Source: CAMLDH01 sp966250375 (lineage in GTDB: Bacteria; Pseudomonadota; Gammaproteobacteria; Burkholderiales; Burkholderiaceae_D). From it: 7,073 nt of DNA. The DNA lies in the NCBI GenBank assembly GCA_966250375.1, contig CBINHE010000156.1, forward strand, positions 1 through 7,073. Reading direction: 5' to 3'. The translations under genes were made by a program, and so were the position numbers. The notes under the pieces are model-generated. The model saw nothing but the letters and a program-made list of their open reading frames with translations. It did no database searches and was not told the origin of the DNA. The first letter of the stretch is position 1, and each line of letters starts with the position of its first letter. This document shows positions 1 to 6,077 of this stretch, one piece after another.

Positions 1-126
1 TGTTTACACCAGATCAAATCAGTTTACAAGAACTTTGAAGCGCGATTGCCCTGGCTGAACCAATGCGCGGTGATACACTTGCAATTACACCTTACCATCG
101 AACACAATTTACGATCTTTGCTTTTT

Positions 127-705
127 ATGAAATTCTGCTCTGAATGCGCGCATCCAGTCTCGCTACTCGTACCACCGGACGATAACCGTCCTCGTTATGT
201 ATGCAATCAATGCGGCGTGATTCATTATCAAAATCCGAAAATGGTGGTCGGCTCGATTCCGGTATGGCAACAGGATGGAGAGACGCATATTCTTTTGTGC
301 AAACGTGCAATCGAACCGCGTTATGGCTATTGGACTTTGCCAGCAGGATTCATGGAAAATGAAGAAACCACCACCGATGCAGCCATACGCGAAACCGAAG
401 AGGAAGCAGGTGCGCGCATTGAGTTGCATGAGTTGTTTTCATTGCTGAACGTGCCGCATGTGCATCAAGTACATTTGTTCTATCGGGCTACATTGCTTGA
501 CTTGAACTATTCCGCCGGCACTGAAAGCCTTGATGTCCAGCTCTTTTCAGAAACAGATATCCCGTGGGATGAAATTGCCTTTCCCACGGTTGACCACACC
601 TTGAAATTTTTCTTTGAGGATTTAGCAAGATCGAGAGATGGTGGCTCGTTCGGCTTTCATTCACGCGACGTTAGGAAATCGACCCGGCACCCTGAAACAG
701 ATTGA
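127..705 (+). CDS. Zinc-ribbon Nudix hydrolase
   Basis: This is a predicted cytoplasmic Nudix-family pyrophosphohydrolase that cleaves a nucleoside diphosphate linked to another group, using divalent metal; the substrate cannot be told from sequence. The N-terminus has a four-cysteine zinc ribbon (C4, C7, C26, C29 in a 192-residue protein). The Nudix box runs from about residue 74 to 96: Gly74, then Glu80, then the helix RETEEEAG at 88-95, which fits GX5EX7REUXEEXGU. About 180-190 residues is usual for this zinc-ribbon subgroup. I chose the ATG at 127 because the protein begins directly with the ribbon (MKFCSEC). An in-frame TTG at 46 would add 27 residues with no family resemblance. No clear ribosome binding site precedes 127, and I see no firm promoter in 1-126. 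The last 15 residues or so are low-complexity and charged and may diverge from relatives. The gene ends just before the IS debris. Family call is firm; substrate unknown. Confidence 0.9.
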   Translation: MKFCSECAHPVSLLVPPDDNRPRYVCNQCGVIHYQNPKMVVGSIPVWQQDGETHILLCKRAIEPRYGYWTLPAGFMENEETTTDAAIRETEEEAGARIELHELFSLLNVPHVHQVHLFYRATLLDLNYSAGTESLDVQLFSETDIPWDEIAFPTVDHTLKFFFEDLARSRDGGSFGFHSRDVRKSTRHPETD

Positions 706-797
706 TGTATCAACCAAGTGCATCCGGCCTCCGATCGCATTATCGGCATGTCGGTTGTTTGAAGAAGTGGAACCGACCGCGCACAATTCCAATTAGG

Positions 798-1199
798 CAG
801 CTTGAATCCATTAGATCATCCGGTTGACGTCTTGCCACGAGCAACCAAATGGCGAAATACCCAGTGACGACCGATGCGCAGATTGCCGCAGAGCGCCAGC
901 GGTGGACCCCGATGATCGACAGACCAGTACAGCGCCCCTTGAGCCATTCGAACAACGCCGCCATGAGTGCTACGCATCTCGGCATCAGTTCGAGGATGGG
1001 CGAATAATTCGACCATTCGGAGAAATGCCGATATACATAGCTAAGATAGAATACCTTGAATTGCTAGTGTCGCAACTGATGGAACAGCACTGTCAGCGTC
1101 ATCAAATCGGGCATGGTGATGACAGGAACACGCCAGCGCTTGCGCTTTCCGATTGTCAACACATGATGTTTCCAGATTACCTCAAACTCTTTGTAATAG
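798..1199 (-). pseudogene. IS982-type transposase, 5' fragment
   Basis: Read right to left, this stretch encodes the front half of what I recognise as an IS982-family DDE transposase. Landmarks in order are WKHHVLTIGKRKR, a helical stretch with LTVLFHQ, VFYLSYVYRHF, NYSPILELMPR, KGRCTGLSII, then PLALCGNLRIGRHWVF and ARGKTSTG. A TAG stop (about 1062-1064) interrupts it after LFHQLRH. A frameshift near 906-911 falls exactly where the family has its IDST-type first catalytic Asp motif, so that motif is damaged. After KTSTG a TGA stands where the family has Trp, and four more matching residues (GFKL, 798-809) follow before similarity ends. The remaining C-terminal half, with the other catalytic residues, is absent. 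The normal start is also missing, because the fragment begins abruptly at the junction with the next transposase remnant. It cannot make an active enzyme. The family assignment is from memory of conserved motifs. Confidence 0.72.
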
Positions 1200-1202
1200 G
1201 AC

Positions 1203-1549
1203 TTACGTAAGGGGCATTGTGATCGTTGGATTTTCGAGTTACTGACGCAGGGTAGTCCATCCAGCAGTCCATGCTTGATGCAATAGACAGTTTTAGTTGT
1301 TGACGGGCTAGGCCGGTGAGACGAATTCAGACCAGCATGGCGCAAGCGATGTAGGTGGTTACGCTGGATGCGCGCTTTTCGACACTGGTTGCGTTCGATG
1401 CCGGTGAGCTGTTTGATTTCGCGGTGAAACTGCTCGTTTTTCCAGCCCAGGCCACACACCTCTTGTGTGGCACCTAGGCAATCCTGAGTCAGGTCGTTGG
1501 TCACAGGCCAGTCCGTGCAGTGGGTAGACACCGCGACTCGGAACAGCTT
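1203..1549 (-). pseudogene. IS4/IS701-type transposase, 3' fragment
   Basis: This is the carboxy-terminal third of a DDE transposase unrelated to its neighbours. It starts near KLFRVAVSTH (1549), passes through DWPVTNDLTQD and reaches the catalytic-Glu segment NEQFHREIKQLTG. That segment fits the R-x3-E-x6-K signature of IS4-like transposases, except that the Arg is Gly here. It continues with QCRKARIQRNH, then IACAMLV, IRLTGLARQ, TVYCIKHGLLD and LENPTITMPLT, ending at a natural-looking TAA (1203-1205). Keeping these pieces together needs four to five corrections: a 4-nt insertion after RNH, a TGA for Trp at 1327-1329, a 1-nt loss before TKTVY, a 1-nt gain after GLLD, and a TAA for Gln just before LENP. 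It is long dead. The exact family (IS4 versus IS701) is uncertain, but transposase origin is well supported because restored frames recover consistent motifs on both sides of each lesion. Confidence 0.75.
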
Positions 1550-1604
1550 CGCTGCACCTAAGTTATTGATTGGGTGCGCAAGACGATTCTACACGGCACA
1601 AAAC

Positions 1605-1933
1605 TTAATCAGAATCGACACATACGGCAACCAAGCCTGCCAGCAGGCATTTATACACGAAGCCCGACTCATTCTGCCAACCAGTAGCGCAATTAGCACC
1701 GCCAACCCTTGATATTAAAAAATTGATGGCAACGAGACCATTCCCAATAACATAGGAAATGGCCGCCGGAATCGCCGCCGCAAAGGTTAACAAGAAGAAC
1801 CTGACGAGTTCATCCCCATTCCTCGCTGTGAGTACCTCTGCATCGCTAAAAAATTGATTCCGTAGGCAATGCTGCCCCAAAAAAAATAAGCAACCGTTAA
1901 AACTGCAAAATCGACTAAGATTTTGACTAAAGC
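1605..1933 (-). pseudogene. Truncated, frameshifted membrane-protein ORF
   Basis: I do not recognise this gene. On the minus strand, starting at the edge of the IS4-type element, one frame reads ALVKILVDFAVLTVAYFFWG and on to IAYGIN. The adjacent frame then continues FFSDAEVLTARNGDELVRF, LLTFAAAIPAAISYVIGN and GLVAINFLI. The switch coincides with a run of six T residues, and one extra T would fuse the two frames. The fused product has two strong hydrophobic segments, each long enough to span a membrane, separated by an acidic loop. A weaker third segment lies near the end, before the TAA at 1605-1607. No start codon precedes the first segment within the flank: the upstream part is missing where the insertion sequence begins. 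The simplest reading is a small integral membrane protein beheaded by the insertion and frameshifted. Chance hydrophobicity in AT-rich DNA is the main alternative. Confidence 0.4.
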
Positions 1934-1934
1934 A

Positions 1935-1952
1935 CAGTAGTGTCCCAACGTT
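1935..1952 (+). repeat. Left terminal inverted repeat of the IS4-type element
   Basis: The sequence CAGTAGTGTCCCAACGTT matches the reverse complement of 3247-3264 at all 18 positions, and similarity stops on both sides. It lies 2 bp beyond the transposase stop codon, at the 3' end of the gene. Confidence 0.9.
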
Positions 1953-1954
1953 CA

Positions 1955-3125
1955 TCATAGGAAAGTGAGCTGAATTTGCTCACTTTCCGCATCAGATTTT
2001 TCGGTGGGTGGTGCAAATAGTTGATTTATTGGTGTTGTTTCAAACATGGTTAGGCTCAGGATTTGTAAAATTTCGTAGAGGCTGTGAGGCAAATGCAGAC
2101 GTTTTTTGACGATAGCGATGAGGACATAGGTAGCGACCGCGGTCCATATTTGCGTCTTGACGGCATTCTCGCTGGTTCCCAAAAAAGCTTTGATACGCAA
2201 ATGTTGCTTGATCCATTTGAAGAACAATTCGACTTGCCAGCGTTGCTTGTAAAGTGCCGCAATCATCTCTGGCTTGAGGGCGAAATTGTTGGTCAAGAAG
2301 GAAGGGGATGCGTTTTCCGGCCTCGTCCTTGACGACGACGCGCCGCAGCGTCGCGGAATAATCCTTGCTCGAAGAGAAAACCGTCAGTATGCCCGTTTGA
2401 TCGCACACAACGTTGCTCGTGGTTTGATCGACCGGATGCGAATATCGTCGTTTGAATTTCGTATTGCTTTTGGCTCGTGTAACAAAGAAGGCGTTCATCG
2501 CATGCAGCTTGTACAGTCGGCCGAAATCCAGATGGCCACGATCCATCAGGTAATACGCGCCGGGCTCGATCGCCAGGTCATCGAGGATATTGACTTCGTG
2601 GGTCTTGCCGTCGGTGATGTGAATGAAGCTGGGGATAGAGCCTCGCAGATCGAGCAGCGTGTGCAATTTGATTGCCCCTTTGGCGGATCGAAACGGCGCT
2701 CACGGATACACCGACAAACACAGCTCGATCGTTGTGGCGTCGAACGCGTATACCGTCGCGTCCAAGTCCACCTCAAACGGTTCGCTGGCATACAGAGGGC
2801 GCGCCATCGCAATCAGATGCTGCGCAAGATCGGCGTAGATTTGCCAGGGACGCGTAGCATTCGCGTTAGCCAATGTATTGCGAGAAATTGTCGAACATCG
2901 AAAGCCCATGTGATACAGACGATGGGCTTGTGCGCGCAAATTGACTTCGATGTCGCGCAGCGATTCCCGATAAGTCAGTTGCGCGAACGCCATGGCAAAG
3001 AACTGATCCAGACAGGAAAAATTTTTGACCTTGTGTTCGCCACGATGAGCAGCCACGCAACGCCGAAAGGTTGTCAACGGCAGATAGGTCATGAGCTGCG
3101 AGAAAACGAGCTTGCCTTGATGCAT
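1955..3125 (-). pseudogene. IS4-family transposase, broken by a stop and a 4-bp duplication
   Basis: This gene would encode a DDE transposase of about 388 residues. The N-terminal part (3125 downwards, MHQGKLVFSQLMTYLPLTTF) resembles the DUF4372 domain seen in this IS4 subgroup. All three catalytic acidic residues are present: Asp in YAFDATTI (2739-2741), Asp in YYLMDRGHLDF (2541-2543) and Glu in YKQRWQVE (2228-2230). The last lies in an intact Y-x2-R-x3-E-x6-K signature. Two lesions break it. An in-frame TGA at 2700-2702 sits where the family has Trp (VYP-stop-APFR). A tandem CTTC duplication (GAAGGAAG at 2297-2304 on the plus strand) shifts the frame between IPF and LTNNF. Removing one CTTC unit rejoins the reading frame perfectly. 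I chose ATG 3125 because the family domain begins there and GAAGG lies 5 nt upstream. Few other differences are evident, so inactivation looks recent. Confidence 0.88.
1960..1988. other. 11-bp hairpin at the transposase 3' end
   Basis: GGAAAGTGAGC (1960-1970) and GCTCACTTTCC (1978-1988) form a perfect 11-bp stem with a 7-nt loop. It overlaps the last codons of the transposase and sits just inside the left inverted repeat. No T run follows on either strand, so it is not a standard intrinsic terminator. It could limit transcription or translation reading in from outside, as subterminal hairpins do in some insertion sequences; that role is inferred. Confidence 0.6.
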
Positions 3126-3204
3126 AGGAGCCTTCGGCAGAAATCCGCAAAAAGCGCCAATTTTGCGCCTCGACGTTCAAATCGAGACCAAACCAAAACA
3201 TCAA

Positions 3205-3233
3205 TTTATACAAGCGAATCATTAACTTACGAA
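3205..3233 (-). promoter_or_regulatory. Possible weak transposase promoter
   Basis: On the minus strand TTCGTA (3228-3233) and TATAAA (3205-3210) are separated by 17 bp, about 80 nt upstream of the transposase ATG. The -35 matches consensus at only three of six positions. Position inside the right end of the element is sensible for a weak IS promoter, but sequence alone does not prove it. Confidence 0.25.
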
Positions 3234-3246
3234 CTCCTGACGTGAA

Positions 3247-3264
3247 AACGTTGGGACACTACTG
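3247..3264 (-). repeat. Right terminal inverted repeat of the IS4-type element
   Basis: AACGTTGGGACACTACTG is the perfect partner of the left repeat. It lies on the 5' side of the transposase gene, 75 bp from the aat start codon. Confidence 0.9.
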
Positions 3265-3339
3265 ATACTGAATGAGTAAAAAAGCATCTTTTTCCACACT
3301 GTTTTCGTGCAACTTTACGAGCCAGATTGAGGTGTTACC

Positions 3340-4065
3340 ATGATCCATTGGTTAGAGGCCGGCACCCCATTTCCCGACGTTTCCGAGGCATTGACCGAAG
3401 CAGATGGTGCGCCAGGTCTGCTCGCCGCCGGCGCTGACTTATCTCCAGAACGCCTGCTGCAAGCCTACCGTCATGGAATTTTTCCATGGTTTTCTGAAAA
3501 CCAGCCGATTTTGTGGTGGAGCACGGATCCGCGCATGGTGCTATTTACCGATCGCTTTATTTTGTCCGGCAGCTTGCAAAAAAAGCTGAAAAAAATACAG
3601 AAAAATAGTTTTGCGTCCAGCAGGTGGGAAATACGTTTTGACAGTGCATTCGAAAAAGTGATGCGGGCATGCGCCGCGCCACGTAAGGAAGGCGCTGGAA
3701 CTTGGATTTCCGATGACATCATTGCTGGCTACGGTGCACTGCATCGACTGGGTTACGCACATTCGTCCGAGGTTTGGTGCGACGGACAACTCATTGGCGG
3801 CGCATACGGCGTCTGCATCGGGCACATGTTTTATGGGGAATCGATGTTCGCACGCGCGACCGATGCATCCAAGGTGGCGCTTGCCTATCTTGTGCATTTC
3901 CTAAAAAGCAATGAAGTCACCATGATCGACTGCCAGCAAGAAACATCGCATCTTGCTTCACTCGGTGCCGTGCCAATTTCCCGTGCGGAATTCATCCTCC
4001 GGTTGCAAGAAGCGATCAAGCAGCCGCAAATTGAGATATGGAAACCAATAAATTTATTTCAGTGA
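3340..4065 (+). CDS. aat: Leucyl/phenylalanyl-tRNA--protein transferase
   Basis: Aat transfers Leu or Phe from aminoacyl-tRNA to the N-terminus of proteins that begin with Lys or Arg, creating an N-degron recognised by ClpS and degraded by ClpAP in the cytoplasm. The 241-residue product has family hallmarks in order: AYRHGIFPWFSE (42-53), ILWWSTDPRMV (57-67), GTWISDDIIAGYGALH, the HSSEVW block, GGAYGVCIGHMFYGESMF and DCQQETSHLASLGA near the end. Length and motif order match the family. The start at ATG 3340 gives the expected MIHWLE opening, and GAGG at 3330-3333 serves as ribosome binding site. It is followed after 80 bp by bpt, which makes the second class of N-degron. A lysine-rich stretch near residues 82-90 is encoded by two runs of seven A, making it slippage-prone, but the frame is intact. 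The IS end lies only 75 bp upstream, so its original promoter may be altered. Confidence 0.96.
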   Translation: MIHWLEAGTPFPDVSEALTEADGAPGLLAAGADLSPERLLQAYRHGIFPWFSENQPILWWSTDPRMVLFTDRFILSGSLQKKLKKIQKNSFASSRWEIRFDSAFEKVMRACAAPRKEGAGTWISDDIIAGYGALHRLGYAHSSEVWCDGQLIGGAYGVCIGHMFYGESMFARATDASKVALAYLVHFLKSNEVTMIDCQQETSHLASLGAVPISRAEFILRLQEAIKQPQIEIWKPINLFQ

Positions 4066-4145
4066 GCGAGTAAAAAAAACCTTCTGCTGCTTCTGCGTTA
4101 CGGTGTAAATTATAAGAATAATGAGCATTGCCAAACGGGATGTAC

Positions 4146-4868
4146 ATGACGTACCTGAAAGACTTACCGTTTTCCACTCTGCAGTTCTACGCTACTGCGC
4201 CGTACCCATGCAGCTATCTAGATGAGCGTCAGGCACGTTCACAAGTCGCCACGCCGTCGCATCTAATCAACGCTGATGTCTACGCCGAATTGGTAAAGAA
4301 TGGCTTCCGTCGTAGCGGCATTTTCACCTACCGCCCGTATTGTGATGGCTGTCATGCATGCACACCGGTGCGCGTCAGAACCTGCGATTTCACGACCAAT
4401 CGCAGCCAACGCCGCGCTTGGGCCAAACATCAGCATCTGGCCGTTGGGGTGACGACACTCGCCTATGTTCCTGAGCATTACGACCTTTATTTACGCTATC
4501 AAGCGTCGCGCCACGCAGGCGGCGGCATGGATCAGGATAGCCGTGACCAATATGCGCAGTTCCTGCTGCAAAGCAAAGTAAACACGCGACTGGTCGAGTT
4601 CCGCGAACCGGACGGCACGCTGCGGATGGTGAGCATCATTGATGTACTGGATGACGGATTGTCGTCTGTCTACACATTTTATGACTCCGACACCAAGGGT
4701 GCGTCTTACGGCACCTACAATGTGCTGTGGCAAATCGAACAGGCGAAGCATCTGAATATGCCATATGTGTATCTCGGATACTGGATTGAAGAAAGCCCGA
4801 AGATGGCATATAAAATCAATTTTCGCCCTCTCGAAGCCCTTCAGCAGGGCAAATGGAGCACGCTGTAA
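4146..4868 (+). CDS. bpt: Aspartate/glutamate leucyltransferase (bacterial arginyltransferase-like)
   Basis: Bpt is homologous to eukaryotic arginyl-tRNA-protein transferase but moves leucine from Leu-tRNA onto N-terminal Asp or Glu, again producing a ClpS/ClpAP degron. The N-terminal ATE domain shows FYATAPYPCSYL (14-25), a run ending SQVATPSHLIN, GFRRSGIFTYRP (53-64) and the cysteine cluster CDGCHAC (66-72). The C-terminal ATE domain includes SVYTFYDSD, GTYNVLWQI, YVYLGYWIEESPKMAYK and the FRPLE motif. The 240-residue length is normal. I favour ATG 4146 (MTYLKDLPFS) with GGG 6-9 nt upstream. ATG 4140 and TTG 4128 are in-frame alternatives adding 2 and 6 residues. It probably lies in one transcription unit with aat, though the 80-bp gap leaves room for its own promoter. 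The relation to Bpt activity rather than arginyl transfer is by family, not proven here. Confidence 0.94.
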   Translation: MTYLKDLPFSTLQFYATAPYPCSYLDERQARSQVATPSHLINADVYAELVKNGFRRSGIFTYRPYCDGCHACTPVRVRTCDFTTNRSQRRAWAKHQHLAVGVTTLAYVPEHYDLYLRYQASRHAGGGMDQDSRDQYAQFLLQSKVNTRLVEFREPDGTLRMVSIIDVLDDGLSSVYTFYDSDTKGASYGTYNVLWQIEQAKHLNMPYVYLGYWIEESPKMAYKINFRPLEALQQGKWSTL

Positions 4869-4937
4869 TTCTGCCACGCGGTAAAATCACGAAAATTTCG
4901 CCAAATAGGACATTATGCATACAGAGAGCCGTCCTCG

Positions 4938-6014
4938 ATGGCTTTTTCTTCTCTGCCAAAATATCCTCTCATGCCCGACAAACTGCTGTTCGCCCTCGCA
5001 CGCCCTTTTCTGTTTTCGCTGGATCCCGAAGACGCACATAATTTGACGCTGCCGTCACTCAAACGCGCTGCCGCTCTTGGCCTGACCAAAGCGATCGCAC
5101 GCCCCAAAGAGGATCCGCGCGAAGTGATGGGGATACGCTTTCCCAATCCGGTTGGCTTGGCAGCAGGATTGGACAAGGACGGCGCATATATTGATGGTTT
5201 GGCGGCGCTGAAATTCGGTTTCATCGAAGTTGGCACTGTTACGCCCCGCGCACAACCCGGCAATCCAAGGCCGCGCATGTTTCGCTTGCCCAAGGCAAAT
5301 GCGATTATTAATCGCATGGGATTCAACAACGGTGGTGTCGATACATTCATCGCGAATGTGCAAGCATCGAAGTTTTATCAAGACAAGCAAGGTGTGCTTG
5401 GTCTAAACATCGGCAAGAATGCCGATACGCCGATTGAGCGTGCGGTAGACGACTATCTGTTATGTCTCGAAAAGGTGTATCCGTACGCCAGTTATGTAAC
5501 TGTGAATATTTCGTCCCCGAATACCAAGAATCTGCGCCAGTTGCAAGCAGCATCCGAACTGGACGCGCTACTGTCGCGGCTCAAGGACGCACAACAGCGC
5601 CTCGCGGACCGGCATATACGCTATGTTCCGATCGCACTTAAGATCGCACCCGACATCGATAGCGAACAAATCAAGACAATTGCCGGTGCCTTGGTGCGAC
5701 ACAAGATGGATGCGGTCATCGCGACCAACACCACCATCACGCGCGATGCGATCCAGGGCATGGAACATGCGGAAGAGATTGGCGGCTTGTCGGGCGCGCC
5801 GGTGTTTGAACTTTCCAATACCGTGATACGCGGATTGAAGAAGGAACTGGGCAATGCGCTGCCGATCATTGGCGTGGGCGGCATTTTTTCAGGCAAGGAT
5901 GCGCAAGCCAAGATCGATGCCGGCGCGTCACTGGTGCAATTGTATAGCGGCCTGATCTATCGTGGTCCGGCGCTGGTGCGGGAGTGCGCTACAGTGTTGC
6001 GCAAATCGCGTTAA
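4938..6014 (+). CDS. pyrD: Dihydroorotate dehydrogenase (quinone), class 2
   Basis: PyrD oxidises dihydroorotate to orotate in pyrimidine synthesis, using FMN and passing electrons to membrane quinones. Class 2 is shown by the N-terminal hydrophobic helix (LLFALARPFLFSLDPEDAH, about 16-34) that docks at the membrane. Other motifs are NPVGLAAGLDKDG (70-82), GFIEVGTVTPRAQPGNPRPR, INRMGFNNGG, VNISSPNTKNLRQLQ (from 189, the second Ser being the expected catalytic base), IATNTTI, GGLSGAPV and the FMN phosphate loop IIGVGGIFSGKDA followed by QLYSGLIYRGP. With ATG 4938 the protein has 358 residues, and GAGAG at 4924-4928 is a fair ribosome binding site. ATG 4971 (MPDKLL) gives 347 residues, closer to the usual start in relatives, but lacks an obvious ribosome binding site. 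Both starts are plausible. The gene begins 69 bp after bpt on the same strand and appears intact. Confidence 0.96.
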   Translation: MAFSSLPKYPLMPDKLLFALARPFLFSLDPEDAHNLTLPSLKRAAALGLTKAIARPKEDPREVMGIRFPNPVGLAAGLDKDGAYIDGLAALKFGFIEVGTVTPRAQPGNPRPRMFRLPKANAIINRMGFNNGGVDTFIANVQASKFYQDKQGVLGLNIGKNADTPIERAVDDYLLCLEKVYPYASYVTVNISSPNTKNLRQLQAASELDALLSRLKDAQQRLADRHIRYVPIALKIAPDIDSEQIKTIAGALVRHKMDAVIATNTTITRDAIQGMEHAEEIGGLSGAPVFELSNTVIRGLKKELGNALPIIGVGGIFSGKDAQAKIDAGASLVQLYSGLIYRGPALVRECATVLRKSR

Positions 6015-6077
6015 AGTTCAAGGTCTTGCGCATCGCCCATCAACCTTGGCGTGCAATATGGCCTTTACCAAACAACC

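Larger units (their letters stand above)
1935..3264 (-). mobile_element. IS4-family insertion sequence, inactivated
   Basis: A 1330-bp element is bounded by perfect 18-bp terminal inverted repeats (CAGTAGTGTCCCAACGTT at the left, its reverse complement at the right). It carries one transposase gene filling nearly all of it on the minus strand. The size, the single ORF and the transposase type (DUF4372-like N-terminus, IS4 catalytic signature) fit the IS4 family. No convincing direct target duplication flanks it: the left side ends ACTAAAGCA and the right side begins ATACTGAATG. This suggests loss or rearrangement of one flank after insertion. The transposase is disrupted, so the copy is non-autonomous unless another copy supplies enzyme in trans. 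Confidence 0.88.

Noticed and set aside
731..777. Small inverted repeats after the Nudix gene (CCGAT/ATCGG and GTCGGTT/AACCGAC) as a terminator
   Set aside because: The stems are 5 and 7 bp with loops of 6 and 14 nt and no T run follows, so chance is likely.
824..1210. A 128-codon open frame on the plus strand
   Set aside because: It is the shadow of the IS982-type transposase fragment, whose motifs read clearly on the other strand.
2274..3245. A 323-codon open frame on the plus strand
   Set aside because: It runs antisense to the IS4 transposase, is rich in Arg and lacks any recognisable motif. Long antisense frames are common opposite such GC-skewed coding sequence.
706..3339. A new defence system or composite transposon with cargo genes
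   Set aside because: Every recognisable coding piece is a transposase fragment, apart from one unidentified membrane-protein remnant. No paired flanking IS copies or intact cargo genes are present.
3585..3610. Poly-A runs in aat as a programmed frameshift site
   Set aside because: The frame is intact and the encoded Lys-rich stretch fits the family without any shift. No stimulatory structure or alternative product is evident.
4121..4180. ATG 4121 (MSIAKRDVH) as the bpt start
   Set aside because: It is out of frame with the conserved Bpt reading frame. The family opening MTYLKDLPFS begins at 4146.
4913..5350. A 145-codon minus-strand frame over the start of pyrD
   Set aside because: It is antisense to a well-conserved pyrD and shows no domain features.
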